A DNA stretch of 64,000 nucleotides from Staphylococcus shinii (GTDB lineage: Bacteria; Bacillota; Bacilli; Staphylococcales; Staphylococcaceae). This document shows positions 1 through 8,338 of this stretch, one piece after another (within the stretch, counting starts at the first letter, position 1; every line of letters starts with the position of its first letter). The stretch covers positions 1 through 64,000 of the forward strand of contig NZ_JAGEVL010000006.1 of assembly GCF_017583065.1 (NCBI RefSeq), written 5' to 3'. Below the pieces are notes generated by a model. It did not search any database and was not told where the DNA came from. It was given only the letters and a program-made list of their open reading frames with translations. Both the position numbers and the translations under genes were made by a program.

Positions 1-110
1 GCATGAGTTTTTACTCAGGCGTTCCATTTTTTGAAGTGTAGTGGTTCTTACGCATGAGTTTTTACTCAGGCGTTCCACTTTTTGAAGTTAGTTATTCTTA
101 CACATGATCA
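1..110. repeat. tandem copies of a ~50-base staphylococcal intergenic repeat
   Basis: Two near-identical units follow each other with a 51-base period. Each has the core CATGAGTTTTTACTCAGG followed by CGTTCCA and a TTTTTGAAGT stretch; a third start (ACATGATC) decays near 102. The core is itself a small palindrome (TGAGT/ACTCA). The array probably continues left of the window. Related cores occur near 40763 and 56537-56602. From about 111 to the first gene I see only AT-rich leader sequence. Confidence 0.75.
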
Positions 111-333
111 ACAAATTTAGAGTTCATGCATAAGATTCTCAAGTTACATTATTTAATAGAAATATTCAGTTTATATGAGTTACAAGTAACTATTTAATTA
201 TCTCATTATTAAAGCTATAATAGTAACAATGAACTTTAAAATAACTTGTAAAAGAATGTTTATAATTTTAAGAAATTAAAAAATATAAATATTTTCATCA
301 ACGAAATCATACATCATTGTGAGGAGAATAAAT

Positions 334-1542
334 ATGTCTAATTATCAAGAACAACGTAAACAATCTTTATTGTTCGTAATTATACTAGGGGCACTCACTG
401 CTATTGGTGCATTATCTATAGATATGTTCCTACCTGGATTGCCACAGATTCAATCTGATTTTAATACCACAACATCAAATTCTCAATTAACTTTGTCACT
501 CTTTATGATTGGACTAGCATTAGGCAACTTATTTGTTGGGGCAATATCTGATGCTATGGGACGTAAAACACCACTTGTAGTCGCAATGTTACTATTTACT
601 TTGGCAAGTATTGGCATTATTTTTGTAGAAAATATTTGGGTAATGGTTGCGTTAAGATTTGTCCAAGGTTTTTGTGGTGGTGCTGGCGCTGTTATTTCAA
701 GAGCGATTTCTAGTGATTTATATAGCGGTAAACAATTAACGAAGTTTTTAGCATTGCTTATGTTAGTTAATGGAGTGGCTCCAGTTATAGCACCAGCACT
801 CGGTGGCGTTATACTGTCATTTGCTACATGGCGAATGGTTTTTGTTATATTAACAATTTTCGGGATCTTGATGTTACTTGGCTCTCTGCTAAAAGTTCCT
901 GAATCATTAGTGGAGGAACGTAGAGATAGCCCACATATTATAAGTATATTTAAAAACTTCAAATTATTATTGATGACACCAAGATTTGTATTACCTATGC
1001 TAATACAAGGTGTAACATTTATAATGCTATTTAGTTATATTTCAGCATCACCTTTTGTTACGCAAAATATTTATCATATGTCTGCTCAGCAATTTAGTAT
1101 TATGTTTGCATTGATTGGTTTGAGCTTGATTTTCTCTAGTCAACTAACAGGTAAGTTGATCGATTATATAGATAGACAAACATTATTACGTATTTTAACT
1201 ATGATTCAATTAATAGGTGTTGCAGTTGTATCAGTTACATTAATTACACATTTGCCAATTTGGATTTTATTTATTGGTTTTATTATACTTGTTGCACCAG
1301 TTACTGGAGTAGCGACCTTAGGTTTTTCTATTGCAATGGAAGAACGCACTGGAGGTAATGGTAGTGCATCAAGTTTATTAGGGCTTATACAATCTCTATT
1401 AGGGGGATTAGTTTCTCCATTAGTAGGTGTAATGGGAGAAATGAGTTTCGTGCCTTACGTTATAATAATTATCTTAGCTGGTATCTTACTTATTATCTTA
1501 CAAGTTATAAATTATTTTGTTTTTAAGCCTCAATCATCTTAA
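334..1542 (+). CDS. Bcr/CflA-family multidrug efflux MFS transporter
   Basis: A 402-residue, 12-segment major facilitator protein of the Bcr/CflA subgroup, expected to expel drugs by proton antiport at the cytoplasmic membrane. The family signature near residues 28-37 (SIDMFLPGLP) and MFS motif A in the loop after segment 2 (GAISDAMGRKT, about 69-79) are both present. I start at the ATG at 334 because GAGGAG sits seven bases upstream; an in-frame GTG at 319 would place that site inside the gene. It is monocistronic and closed by a strong hairpin. The real substrate cannot be read from sequence. Confidence 0.88.
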   Translation: MSNYQEQRKQSLLFVIILGALTAIGALSIDMFLPGLPQIQSDFNTTTSNSQLTLSLFMIGLALGNLFVGAISDAMGRKTPLVVAMLLFTLASIGIIFVENIWVMVALRFVQGFCGGAGAVISRAISSDLYSGKQLTKFLALLMLVNGVAPVIAPALGGVILSFATWRMVFVILTIFGILMLLGSLLKVPESLVEERRDSPHIISIFKNFKLLLMTPRFVLPMLIQGVTFIMLFSYISASPFVTQNIYHMSAQQFSIMFALIGLSLIFSSQLTGKLIDYIDRQTLLRILTMIQLIGVAVVSVTLITHLPIWILFIGFIILVAPVTGVATLGFSIAMEERTGGNGSASSLLGLIQSLLGGLVSPLVGVMGEMSFVPYVIIIILAGILLIILQVINYFVFKPQSS

Positions 1543-1554
1543 AAAATTAAATAT

Positions 1555-1589
1555 AAAAAGACGCTATGTTTTAAAGTAGCGTCTTTTTT
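1555..1589 (+). terminator. intrinsic terminator after the Bcr/CflA gene
   Basis: The inverted repeat AAAAAGACGCTA/TAGCGTCTTTTT with a ten-base loop is followed by a T-run. It probably works in both directions, since the TetR gene arrives from the other side. Confidence 0.9.
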
Positions 1590-1632
1590 ATGCTCAAGTA
1601 AATAGGCGATAGCACTAATAAAAATATGTTTA

Positions 1633-2181
1633 TCAGCGTCTTAGTTTAATTACATTTGCAAGAAGAATTTGAGCAAGTTCATCTGCCGATTCAGGACAGC
1701 CTTCACGTATCCATAAATATACGATACCGATTTGGCCGCCCAATGCATAAGTAACAAATTGTTTTTTCATTTTTACATTTGTATAATCTACAATAATTTT
1801 AGTATATGTTTCCTTAGTAAGTGTTACATAATCAGAAAACAAATCGCGATTAGGGTGTGAAACAAATATTGCATGAAAGAAACCATAATGTCGTTCGATA
1901 TAAGTTAAAATACTTTTGAAAAATTTATATAATTTATAATGATTTATCTCTTCTTTATTTTGACTGTCATATAATGAATTTAATAACTTTGAATACTTTT
2001 GTAGATGATACATTTGTATTGTAGATAAAAGATCATATTTATCTACAAAGTAATCATAAAATGTCGTTCTGTTTATACCACTATATGCACATAGCATTTT
2101 TATCGTGATGTTTTCAAAAGGGTGTTCTTCTAATAGTACAATCATACTTTTGATTATTTTATCTTTTGCTCTTTGTCTCAT
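1633..2181 (-). CDS. TetR/AcrR-family transcriptional regulator
   Basis: A 182-residue repressor with an N-terminal helix-turn-helix (about residues 20-45, with the typical ITIKMLCAYSGINRTTFYDYF pattern) and a ligand-binding C-terminal half. The open frame runs on to 2343, but the ATG at 2181 follows GGAG at good spacing and begins exactly where the family starts, so the longer form is rejected. It is divergent from the HlyD/EmrB-type efflux pair and shares a 127-base promoter region with a strong inverted repeat, so it most likely represses that pair and itself. The inducer is unknown. Confidence 0.88.
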   Translation of the reverse strand: MRQRAKDKIIKSMIVLLEEHPFENITIKMLCAYSGINRTTFYDYFVDKYDLLSTIQMYHLQKYSKLLNSLYDSQNKEEINHYKLYKFFKSILTYIERHYGFFHAIFVSHPNRDLFSDYVTLTKETYTKIIVDYTNVKMKKQFVTYALGGQIGIVYLWIREGCPESADELAQILLANVIKLRR

Positions 2182-2214
2182 TTTTACTCCTTCAAAAACA
2201 CGGTGGATACAAAC

Positions 2215-2239
2215 CCAACACATTTTATATAAGTGTTGG
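2215..2239. promoter_or_regulatory. probable TetR operator between the regulator and the efflux genes
   Basis: Perfect arms CCAACAC and GTGTTGG are separated by 11 AT-rich bases. A TATAAT -10 for the efflux operon lies at 2263-2268, so the palindrome covers or abuts the -35 region. A T-run follows the right arm, so a terminator is the alternative, but no gene ends here. Confidence 0.6.
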
Positions 2240-2308
2240 TGTTTTTTTATCTTGCATGTATCTATAATATATAAAGTGAATTTTAAAAGCAAATAGGAGG
2301 AAAGAGTA

Positions 2309-2956
2309 ATGAAAAAAATGGTATTAATCAACATCATTACCATTGTAGTTCTAGTGATTATTGGTGTAGTCGGTTTCCACTTTTATAATCAAGCTACAGG
2401 ATTTGTAAGTACAGAAAACGCTAAAGTTGACGGGGAACAAATTAAAGTATCTGCGCCAACATCAGGCGAAATCAAATCATTTGATGTTAAAAATAACGAA
2501 AAACTAAGTAAAGGCGATAAAGTTGCTGAAATAGCAGCTAAAGGTGAAGATGGCCAATCACAAAAAATGGATATTAAAATGCCACAAGATGGAACAATCG
2601 TAAAAACTGACGGCATGGAAGGTTCAATCGCGCAAGCAGGATCTCCAATTGCTTATGCTTATAATTTAGATGATTCTTATATTACTGCAAATGTTGATGA
2701 AAAAGACATTTCAGATGTTGAAGAAGGTAAAGATGTAAATGTAAAACTTGACGGCGAAAAGGCTGAACTTAAAGGTAAAGTAGAAGAAATTGGTAAAGCT
2801 ACAGCTTCAAGCTTTTCAATGATGCCTTCATCAAATACTGATGGTAACTATACTAAAGTTTCTCAAGTAGTACCTGTAAAAATCTCACTTGATTCAAAAC
2901 CATCTAAAAATGTTGTTCCAGGAATGAACGCTGAAGTTAAAATTCATAAAAATTAA
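2309..2956 (+). CDS. HlyD/EmrA-family efflux periplasmic-adaptor-like protein
   Basis: A 215-residue membrane-fusion-type protein: an N-terminal anchor (about residues 5-24), then a lipoyl/barrel-sandwich region (VDGEQIKVSAPTSGEI, about 38-55) and a beta-barrel tail. In Gram-positives such adaptors sit on the outer membrane face and assist a DHA2 exporter. The next gene is exactly that, 13 bases downstream. The start follows AGGAGG. It is short for HlyD proteins because the long coiled-coil hairpin of EmrA is missing, as expected without an outer membrane to span. Confidence 0.85.
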   Translation: MKKMVLINIITIVVLVIIGVVGFHFYNQATGFVSTENAKVDGEQIKVSAPTSGEIKSFDVKNNEKLSKGDKVAEIAAKGEDGQSQKMDIKMPQDGTIVKTDGMEGSIAQAGSPIAYAYNLDDSYITANVDEKDISDVEEGKDVNVKLDGEKAELKGKVEEIGKATASSFSMMPSSNTDGNYTKVSQVVPVKISLDSKPSKNVVPGMNAEVKIHKN

Positions 2957-2969
2957 GGGGGGTCTATAA

Positions 2970-4844
2970 ATGACAATGACCTTCATTATTATTTACGTAG
3001 TCATAGCGCTCATTTTTGTTGGATTGATTAATCTTTTTATGTCAAAAAGAAAGAAAAAACAATCGAGAAGACAAATGGAACAAACGAAGCACGGAAGTGA
3101 TGCTTCTAATGAAAATTATCAATCTAAATTTAATGTAAGTGACAAAGAAGGTTCTAACGAATCAACTATGGAGTCAGAAACAGCAACAGAAGAAGATTTG
3201 GAAAATAGCGATACTTTAAGCAGTGAAGATGCTGATGTTTCAGAAGATAAAACAGATGCTGATCACGAAAATATCAATCCAAATTCTGAAGAAGCAAAAG
3301 TAAATGAAAAATTAAAAGAAAAGCATAGTTCCTTTATGTTTGGTAAAGGAACATCACAAGGTAAAGTACTATTAGCAATGATATTTGGTATGTTTATAGC
3401 CATCTTAAACCAAACCTTATTAAACGTTGCTTTGCCTAAAATCAATACTGATTTTAACATTTCTGCAAACACTGGTCAGTGGTTAATGACAGGCTTTATG
3501 CTAGTAAATGGTATTTTAATACCGATTAGTGCATATTTGTTTAACAAATATTCTTATAGAAAATTATTTTTAGTAGCAATGACATTATTCACTATTGGTT
3601 CTCTAGTCTGTGGTGTATCAGGTTCATTCACAGTGATGATGGCAGGTCGTGTATTACAAGCGATTGGTGCTGGTATACTTATGCCATTAGGAACGAATGT
3701 ATTTATGACTATTTTCCCTCCCGAAAGACGTGGAGCTGCGATGGGTACACTTGGTATAGCCATGATTTTAGCACCAGCTATTGGTCCTACTTTATCAGGT
3801 TATATTGTTGAGAACTATCATTGGAATGTTATGTTTTATGGCATGTTTATTATTGGATTAGTTTCACTAGCTATTTCATATATTTGGTTTAGAGTTTATC
3901 AAGTTACAACCAATCCAAAAGCGGATATACCTGGTATTATCTTCAGTACAATCGGTTTTGGGGCATTGTTATATGGATTCAGTGAAGCTGGTAATAATAC
4001 TTGGAGCTCACCTATAGTAGTAATCTCATTAATTATAGGTGTCATCTTTATTATTGCATTTGTGATTAGAGAGCTTACAATGCGTGTACCTATGTTAAGC
4101 ATGGAAGTATTAAAATACTCTGGATTTACTTTAACTACAGTAATCAATATGATTGTAACAATGAGTTTATTTGGAGGTATGATTTTACTACCATTATATC
4201 TTCAAAATTTAAGAGGATTTACGCCAATACAATCTGGTTTATTATTACTACCAGGTGCATTAATTATGGGTGTTATGGGTCCTGTTGCAGGTAAACTGTT
4301 AGATACGATTGGTATTAAACCATTAGCTTTAGTAGGTACTGGTATCATGACATACGCAACGTGGGAATTAACGAAATTAAATATGAATACAACGTATGGA
4401 CATTTAATGTTGATATACATTATTCGTTCGTTTGGTATGAGTTTTATTATGATGCCGATTATGACAGCAGGCATGAATTCATTACCACAAAGACTGATTT
4501 CACATGGTAATGCATTATCTAATACTTTAAGACAATTGGCTGGTTCAATTGGTACGGCGTTATTAGTCACAGTAATGTCAACACAAACTACGCAATACGC
4601 TGCTGGTTACGCACAAGATTTAGATAAAACAAGCCCATTTTTAAAAGATCGTTTACAAGAAATGGCACAATCAATGGGTGGAGAGCAAATGGCTACTTCA
4701 CAAATATTAGAATTTGTACAAAAACTTGCTTCAATTAATGGTGTAAATAGTGCATTCTTAATTGCCACAGCATTAAGTGCACTTGCATTTATCTTAAGTT
4801 TATTCTTAAAAGATAAATCACACTACATTTCAAATGAAAAGTAA
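2970..4844 (+). CDS. DHA2-family (EmrB/QacA-like) multidrug efflux permease with N-terminal extension
   Basis: A 624-residue exporter. Residues about 4-22 form an extra membrane segment, 23-118 form a very charged, Glu/Asp/Ser/Asn-rich linker, and from about 128 the usual 14-segment DHA2 fold follows (FGMFIAILNQTLLNVALPKI is the first core helix; LGIAMILAPAIGPTLSGYI is antiporter motif C). The start has AAGGGGGG seven bases before ATG. It forms an operon with the HlyD-like gene and is probably controlled by the divergent TetR protein. The extension is unusual for EmrB and is discussed under findings. Substrate unknown. Confidence 0.9.
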   Translation: MTMTFIIIYVVIALIFVGLINLFMSKRKKKQSRRQMEQTKHGSDASNENYQSKFNVSDKEGSNESTMESETATEEDLENSDTLSSEDADVSEDKTDADHENINPNSEEAKVNEKLKEKHSSFMFGKGTSQGKVLLAMIFGMFIAILNQTLLNVALPKINTDFNISANTGQWLMTGFMLVNGILIPISAYLFNKYSYRKLFLVAMTLFTIGSLVCGVSGSFTVMMAGRVLQAIGAGILMPLGTNVFMTIFPPERRGAAMGTLGIAMILAPAIGPTLSGYIVENYHWNVMFYGMFIIGLVSLAISYIWFRVYQVTTNPKADIPGIIFSTIGFGALLYGFSEAGNNTWSSPIVVISLIIGVIFIIAFVIRELTMRVPMLSMEVLKYSGFTLTTVINMIVTMSLFGGMILLPLYLQNLRGFTPIQSGLLLLPGALIMGVMGPVAGKLLDTIGIKPLALVGTGIMTYATWELTKLNMNTTYGHLMLIYIIRSFGMSFIMMPIMTAGMNSLPQRLISHGNALSNTLRQLAGSIGTALLVTVMSTQTTQYAAGYAQDLDKTSPFLKDRLQEMAQSMGGEQMATSQILEFVQKLASINGVNSAFLIATALSALAFILSLFLKDKSHYISNEK

Positions 4845-4927
4845 TGTGATATGAAATTAAGCTAGTGTATTTTGTATAAAATATGCTAAGGTTAGACTAA
4901 GAATATCATGATTTTTGGCTAAAAAAT

Positions 4928-4969
4928 AAACGTCAATTTCTATTGTAATAAAATAGGGATTGGCGTTTT
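4928..4969 (+). terminator. intrinsic terminator downstream of the efflux operon
   Basis: A long hairpin with G-U pairs runs from AAACGTCAATTTCTATT to AATAGGGATTGGCGTTT, followed by T-rich sequence. A close relative of this stem recurs after hutI (32133). The rest of the 4845-5177 gap shows nothing I can name. Confidence 0.75.
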
Positions 4970-5177
4970 CTTTGATTTTATAAAATTTTGAAGCTCGTTA
5001 AACTGCTACTGTTTCTTTTATGTATAGTGCTATTAGGTTAAATAAAAGATTGTGTGTTGCTTTATTGCAACTTTTATAAATATAGAACTATTAACATTAA
5101 CTGATATTTTTATATTGTTGATAAAAAATAGATTTTAGTGTGATACAAAGTTTAGCTTCTTGTTGTAATTATAATAA

Positions 5178-5214
5178 AAGCATACAATTCAGTTATTGAC
5201 CGAATTGTATGCTT
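5178..5214. terminator. intrinsic terminator of the 5231 membrane-protein gene
   Basis: The perfect arms AAGCATACAATTC/GAATTGTATGCTT have an 11-base loop and lie just past the stop of the minus-strand gene. Confidence 0.8.
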
Positions 5215-5230
5215 ATTCTAGTAATATGAT

Positions 5231-5878
5231 TTAAATAATTCTCTTTTTATAAGTTTTGCGGTTTCTGAAAAATAAACTAATTAAAATCAGAGCAATGCTA
5301 CAACCTAGTAATATAAACGCATTATGGAGAGCATCTGCTTCGGTTAAGATTTGTGAGGGTTTGACTGAAACATAGTATTGACTCATCGAATCAGCAATAC
5401 GTGTAGCAATATTTTTAATAAGATATGAAAAACCAAAAGTAATAACTAACATAATAGCAATTACAAATAAGTTTACAATCTTTAATGCAGTTCTATTAAA
5501 CATGAGTGTGAAAATAGTTAAAACTAAACTAACGATACAGGCAATAAAGAATACATAAAAGACTAATATCAATCGATCTATACTTGTTTGAAGATCATCA
5601 ATGCTTTCGATATTAATGTTGAGATTCGAAAAATCATTAATTGTATCTTGGAAATTAGTAAGTTGATGGAAGTTAATAGTTTCTTGAACAAAAACTAAAT
5701 TGAAAATAGGTTCTTTAAACATACTATAGCCAGTAATCGCTATTAATATTAAAACGATGATATGAATAATGATACTAACCCATGATCTTTTCTTTTTTTC
5801 ATATTGTGAACCACGTTGCATAGGTTCACTAGTTAGGGTGTGCTCAAAATCTTTAAATTGTTGGTGCTTATCGGCCAT
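5231..5878 (-). CDS. uncharacterised four-segment membrane protein
   Basis: A 215-residue protein I cannot assign to a named family. A hydrophilic N-terminus (about 35 residues, ending in a KKKR stretch) is followed by a membrane segment (about 36-55), an external loop of roughly 40 residues (FQDTINDFSNLNINIESIDDLQ), two close segments (about 95-145) and a last segment (about 185-205) before a basic tail. The start at 5878 follows AAAGGAG; the longer frame to 5893 has no binding site. It is monocistronic, with a hairpin behind it. Only membrane location can be inferred. Confidence 0.75.
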   Translation of the reverse strand: MADKHQQFKDFEHTLTSEPMQRGSQYEKKKRSWVSIIIHIIVLILIAITGYSMFKEPIFNLVFVQETINFHQLTNFQDTINDFSNLNINIESIDDLQTSIDRLILVFYVFFIACIVSLVLTIFTLMFNRTALKIVNLFVIAIMLVITFGFSYLIKNIATRIADSMSQYYVSVKPSQILTEADALHNAFILLGCSIALILISLFFRNRKTYKKRII

Positions 5879-6152
5879 AAGTACTCCTTTCACTGCATAT
5901 TGCTAGCATTTGTTTATTTTGTGACTTTTGTTTTGTTATAATGTTTAATAACTACTACATTTTAAGTATTATTAACATGTCTTTTAAATTTAATAATAAT
6001 GAAATTGTTAGTTTTTAAGTTACCCACATTATATTATGACTATGCTTTTTTGGTCATTATATTAATTTTACCATAACATTTATTTTTTTTAATAAATAAA
6101 ACAAAGAATATTGAATGATTGCACAATAAATATAGATTGGATGGATTATGGA

Positions 6153-7052
6153 ATGAAATCAAGACTAACAACTAAATTTATAAATAAATATCTATTGCCT
6201 CATAGATCTATTATTTTCAACACAGACCAAGATTTTGAGAAATTCATGGAAAATCGTAAAAAGATCAATGATAAGAAACACAAACAACCAGAAACATTAA
6301 ACGTTAAATCTGATTTAGATAAACAAATATTAGATGACATGCAAGTCTTTAGATTTAGATTTAGGCATAGTCAGGAAAAAAAGATTTTATACATTCATGG
6401 TGGTTATAATACTTTACAACCGTCAGCTTTTCATTGGAGATACATGGATAAACTTGCATTAAGCACTTTAAATGAAGTTATTATGCCTATCTATCCAAAA
6501 GCACCAAAATATAATATTGAGGATACATTTAATGCTATTTTTAAAGTATATAATGAATTATTAAAAGAGGTTAATAGCAAAGATATTATCGTTATGGGAG
6601 ATGGCACGGGCGGCGCTTTAGCGCTTAGTCTAGTTCAACAGTTGCAAGAGCAAGAGCAACCAATGCCTAAAAAACTATATTTATTTTCTCCGTTATTAGA
6701 TGCACAATTAGATAATGCAGACATTACTGAAGTTTTAGATCGAAAAGATGTACTGGTAGATAAAGAGGGAGTTCAGAAAATATTAAAACGTTGGTCAAAC
6801 AATTTACCATTAAATGACACAAGACTCTCTCCTATAAACGGTAATTTAATTGATTTACCGCCAATCTATATGTTTGCTGGCACTTATGAAATTTATCTGC
6901 CAGACATGCTGAAATTTACTGGGATTTTAGCTTCAGAACAACAAGAAATTCACTTTTATGAGTATAAACGTATGGTTCATGCTTTTCCATTATTACCAAT
7001 TAGAGAATCTCATAAAGTAATTAAACAAATTGTTGAAACAATTAATGAGTAA
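6153..7052 (+). CDS. alpha/beta hydrolase (HSL/esterase-like), probable loss of the serine nucleophile
   Basis: A 299-residue protein of the hormone-sensitive-lipase type. The oxyanion motif HGGY is clear (coded near 6398), the acid region GTYEIYLPDM and the final His in MVHAFPLLP are in place. The nucleophile elbow, normally GDSAGG, reads GDGTGG (codons near 6599-6616), so glycine stands where the catalytic serine belongs, with threonine next to it. It may be a pseudo-enzyme or use another residue. The start is uncertain: I favour the ATG at 6153 after GGATGGAT, while the frame is open back to a TTG at 6111. A hairpin follows the stop. Confidence 0.75.
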   Translation: MKSRLTTKFINKYLLPHRSIIFNTDQDFEKFMENRKKINDKKHKQPETLNVKSDLDKQILDDMQVFRFRFRHSQEKKILYIHGGYNTLQPSAFHWRYMDKLALSTLNEVIMPIYPKAPKYNIEDTFNAIFKVYNELLKEVNSKDIIVMGDGTGGALALSLVQQLQEQEQPMPKKLYLFSPLLDAQLDNADITEVLDRKDVLVDKEGVQKILKRWSNNLPLNDTRLSPINGNLIDLPPIYMFAGTYEIYLPDMLKFTGILASEQQEIHFYEYKRMVHAFPLLPIRESHKVIKQIVETINE

Positions 7053-7096
7053 ATAAATTCATATTTTAAGTGATTTAAAGTTACTAACTTTAACGG

Positions 7097-7142
7097 ACAG
7101 TTTTGGAAATCAAAGTTAACAAGGTTTCCAAAGCTGTTTTTT
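7097..7142 (+). terminator. intrinsic terminator after the hydrolase gene
   Basis: The arms ACAGTTTTGGAAA/TTTCCAAAGCTGT pair with one G-U and are followed by a T6 run. Confidence 0.85.
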
Positions 7143-7248
7143 ATGAAAAACAATAATAAATGTTAATGCGTACATATTGTTGAACAACAATGAGTAGGAA
7201 ATAGAAATACATTTGATTAAACTTTAACCTCATGAAGGATAAAACAAC

Positions 7249-7274
7249 TGCCAATAAAGCTAACTTTATTGGCA
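7249..7274. terminator. terminator of the thioesterase operon
   Basis: The perfect stem TGCCAATAAAG/CTTTATTGGCA has a four-base loop and lies 32 bases beyond the minus-strand stop. It is placed for genes 7306-8193. Confidence 0.75.
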
Positions 7275-7305
7275 ATGAGATTTCTATATAAAAAACAGTA
7301 TAGGG

Positions 7306-7710
7306 TTATTGATTTATAATTGTCGTATTAATAGAATCGATGATGAATTTTTGCCCCATTAAAGTGTAATGATGGGCCAATATATCTTCGTAATCACTAG
7401 TTGGTTGTTCAAGCATTTTAAATTTTTGTAAAGCAGTGTCATAATCATTTAAAACCTTTGTTGTATACTCATTAAAATTAGAAATGAAAGCCTGTTCATC
7501 TGGATAAGATTTTAAAATGGCGTCAATGTGATCAATAGCTCTTTTTTGTCCTTGTAAATAACTAATATCTAAGCCACGTTTAATCAATTGACTATCAGGC
7601 CCATTGATAACAAGGCTTTTACTTTGATTAAGTTCACTAAGCTCAAATTTAGTTTGATCAAATAAATCGTATAATTGTAATTCAACACATGCCTGAATAT
7701 TTTTTGTCAT
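7306..7710 (-). CDS. small hypothetical protein paired with a thioesterase
   Basis: A 134-residue soluble protein that I do not recognise. It is predicted helical throughout, without membrane segments or a signal peptide, and rich in Asp, Gln and Leu. It starts 15 bases after the thioesterase stop on the same strand (AAGGAG lies about 13 bases upstream of its ATG, with a GAGAG nearer), so the two are co-transcribed and share a terminator. A role connected with the thioesterase is only inferred from position. Confidence 0.7.
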   Translation of the reverse strand: MTKNIQACVELQLYDLFDQTKFELSELNQSKSLVINGPDSQLIKRGLDISYLQGQKRAIDHIDAILKSYPDEQAFISNFNEYTTKVLNDYDTALQKFKMLEQPTSDYEDILAHHYTLMGQKFIIDSINTTIINQ

Positions 7711-7725
7711 TTGTCTCTCAACTCC

Positions 7726-8193
7726 TTATCTAAAGATTCCTATACGATGACCTAATTGTTTTGGCCAGTCTATAAGCTGTTGATTATCATAATAGGAAAT
7801 TATTTGATTTGCATATTGTTCTGGAAATGGGGAGGTTTTTTTGGTTTTGCGGTTGATGCCTAGCATCAAAGCTTCATTAGTTGCAACCGTTGTACCATCT
7901 GATTTCGTCATGATTGAGAAAAAGTGCACGCTTTTCTCATTATAATCGTATAAATAAACGGTAATTTGGTATTCATCATTTTCTACTAATTCAGATAAAT
8001 AAGCGGTTTGTTCTTCCACAGTAAATAGGGTATAGCTTAAATTTTCTCTTTCATCTAAAGATAATCCTCTTTGGTAATTAAATTGGTTGATAGCATCACT
8101 GAAAACGATATTATATTGTGCATCATGTACATGATTATTATGGTCAATCATATCTTGTGTTACATAGTGATTAATAGTAAATGGATTTTGCAT
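7726..8193 (-). CDS. acyl-CoA thioesterase-like protein (4HBT hotdog fold)
   Basis: A 155-residue hotdog-fold protein. The signature DHNNHVHDAQY near residues 20-30 resembles the D-x3-H-x-N-x3-Y active-site helix of YbgC/4-hydroxybenzoyl-CoA thioesterases, which hydrolyse acyl-CoA thioesters in the cytosol. I choose the ATG at 8193 because AAGGAG sits 7 bases before it; the frame extends 12 codons upstream without a site. It is the first gene of a two-gene operon with the 134-residue protein. The acyl substrate is unknown. Confidence 0.8.
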   Translation of the reverse strand: MQNPFTINHYVTQDMIDHNNHVHDAQYNIVFSDAINQFNYQRGLSLDERENLSYTLFTVEEQTAYLSELVENDEYQITVYLYDYNEKSVHFFSIMTKSDGTTVATNEALMLGINRKTKKTSPFPEQYANQIISYYDNQQLIDWPKQLGHRIGIFR

Positions 8194-8338
8194 GAAGACA
8201 CTCCTTGATAGTCGAAAGTTAATAATCAAATGGTAACAAGTTTTACTTGTCTACAATGTTAGTTTACTAAAAATAACATAAACTTACACTTGAACAGTTT
8301 CATGATAAAATAAAGTAAATGATTTAAGGAGGGGAACT

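Noticed and set aside
1..110. A CRISPR array
   Set aside because: The units are near-identical over their full length with no unique spacers, and no cas gene is near.
2105..2296. A plus-strand frame opposite the TetR gene
   Set aside because: Covers the N-terminal code of the regulator and its operator; no start signal.
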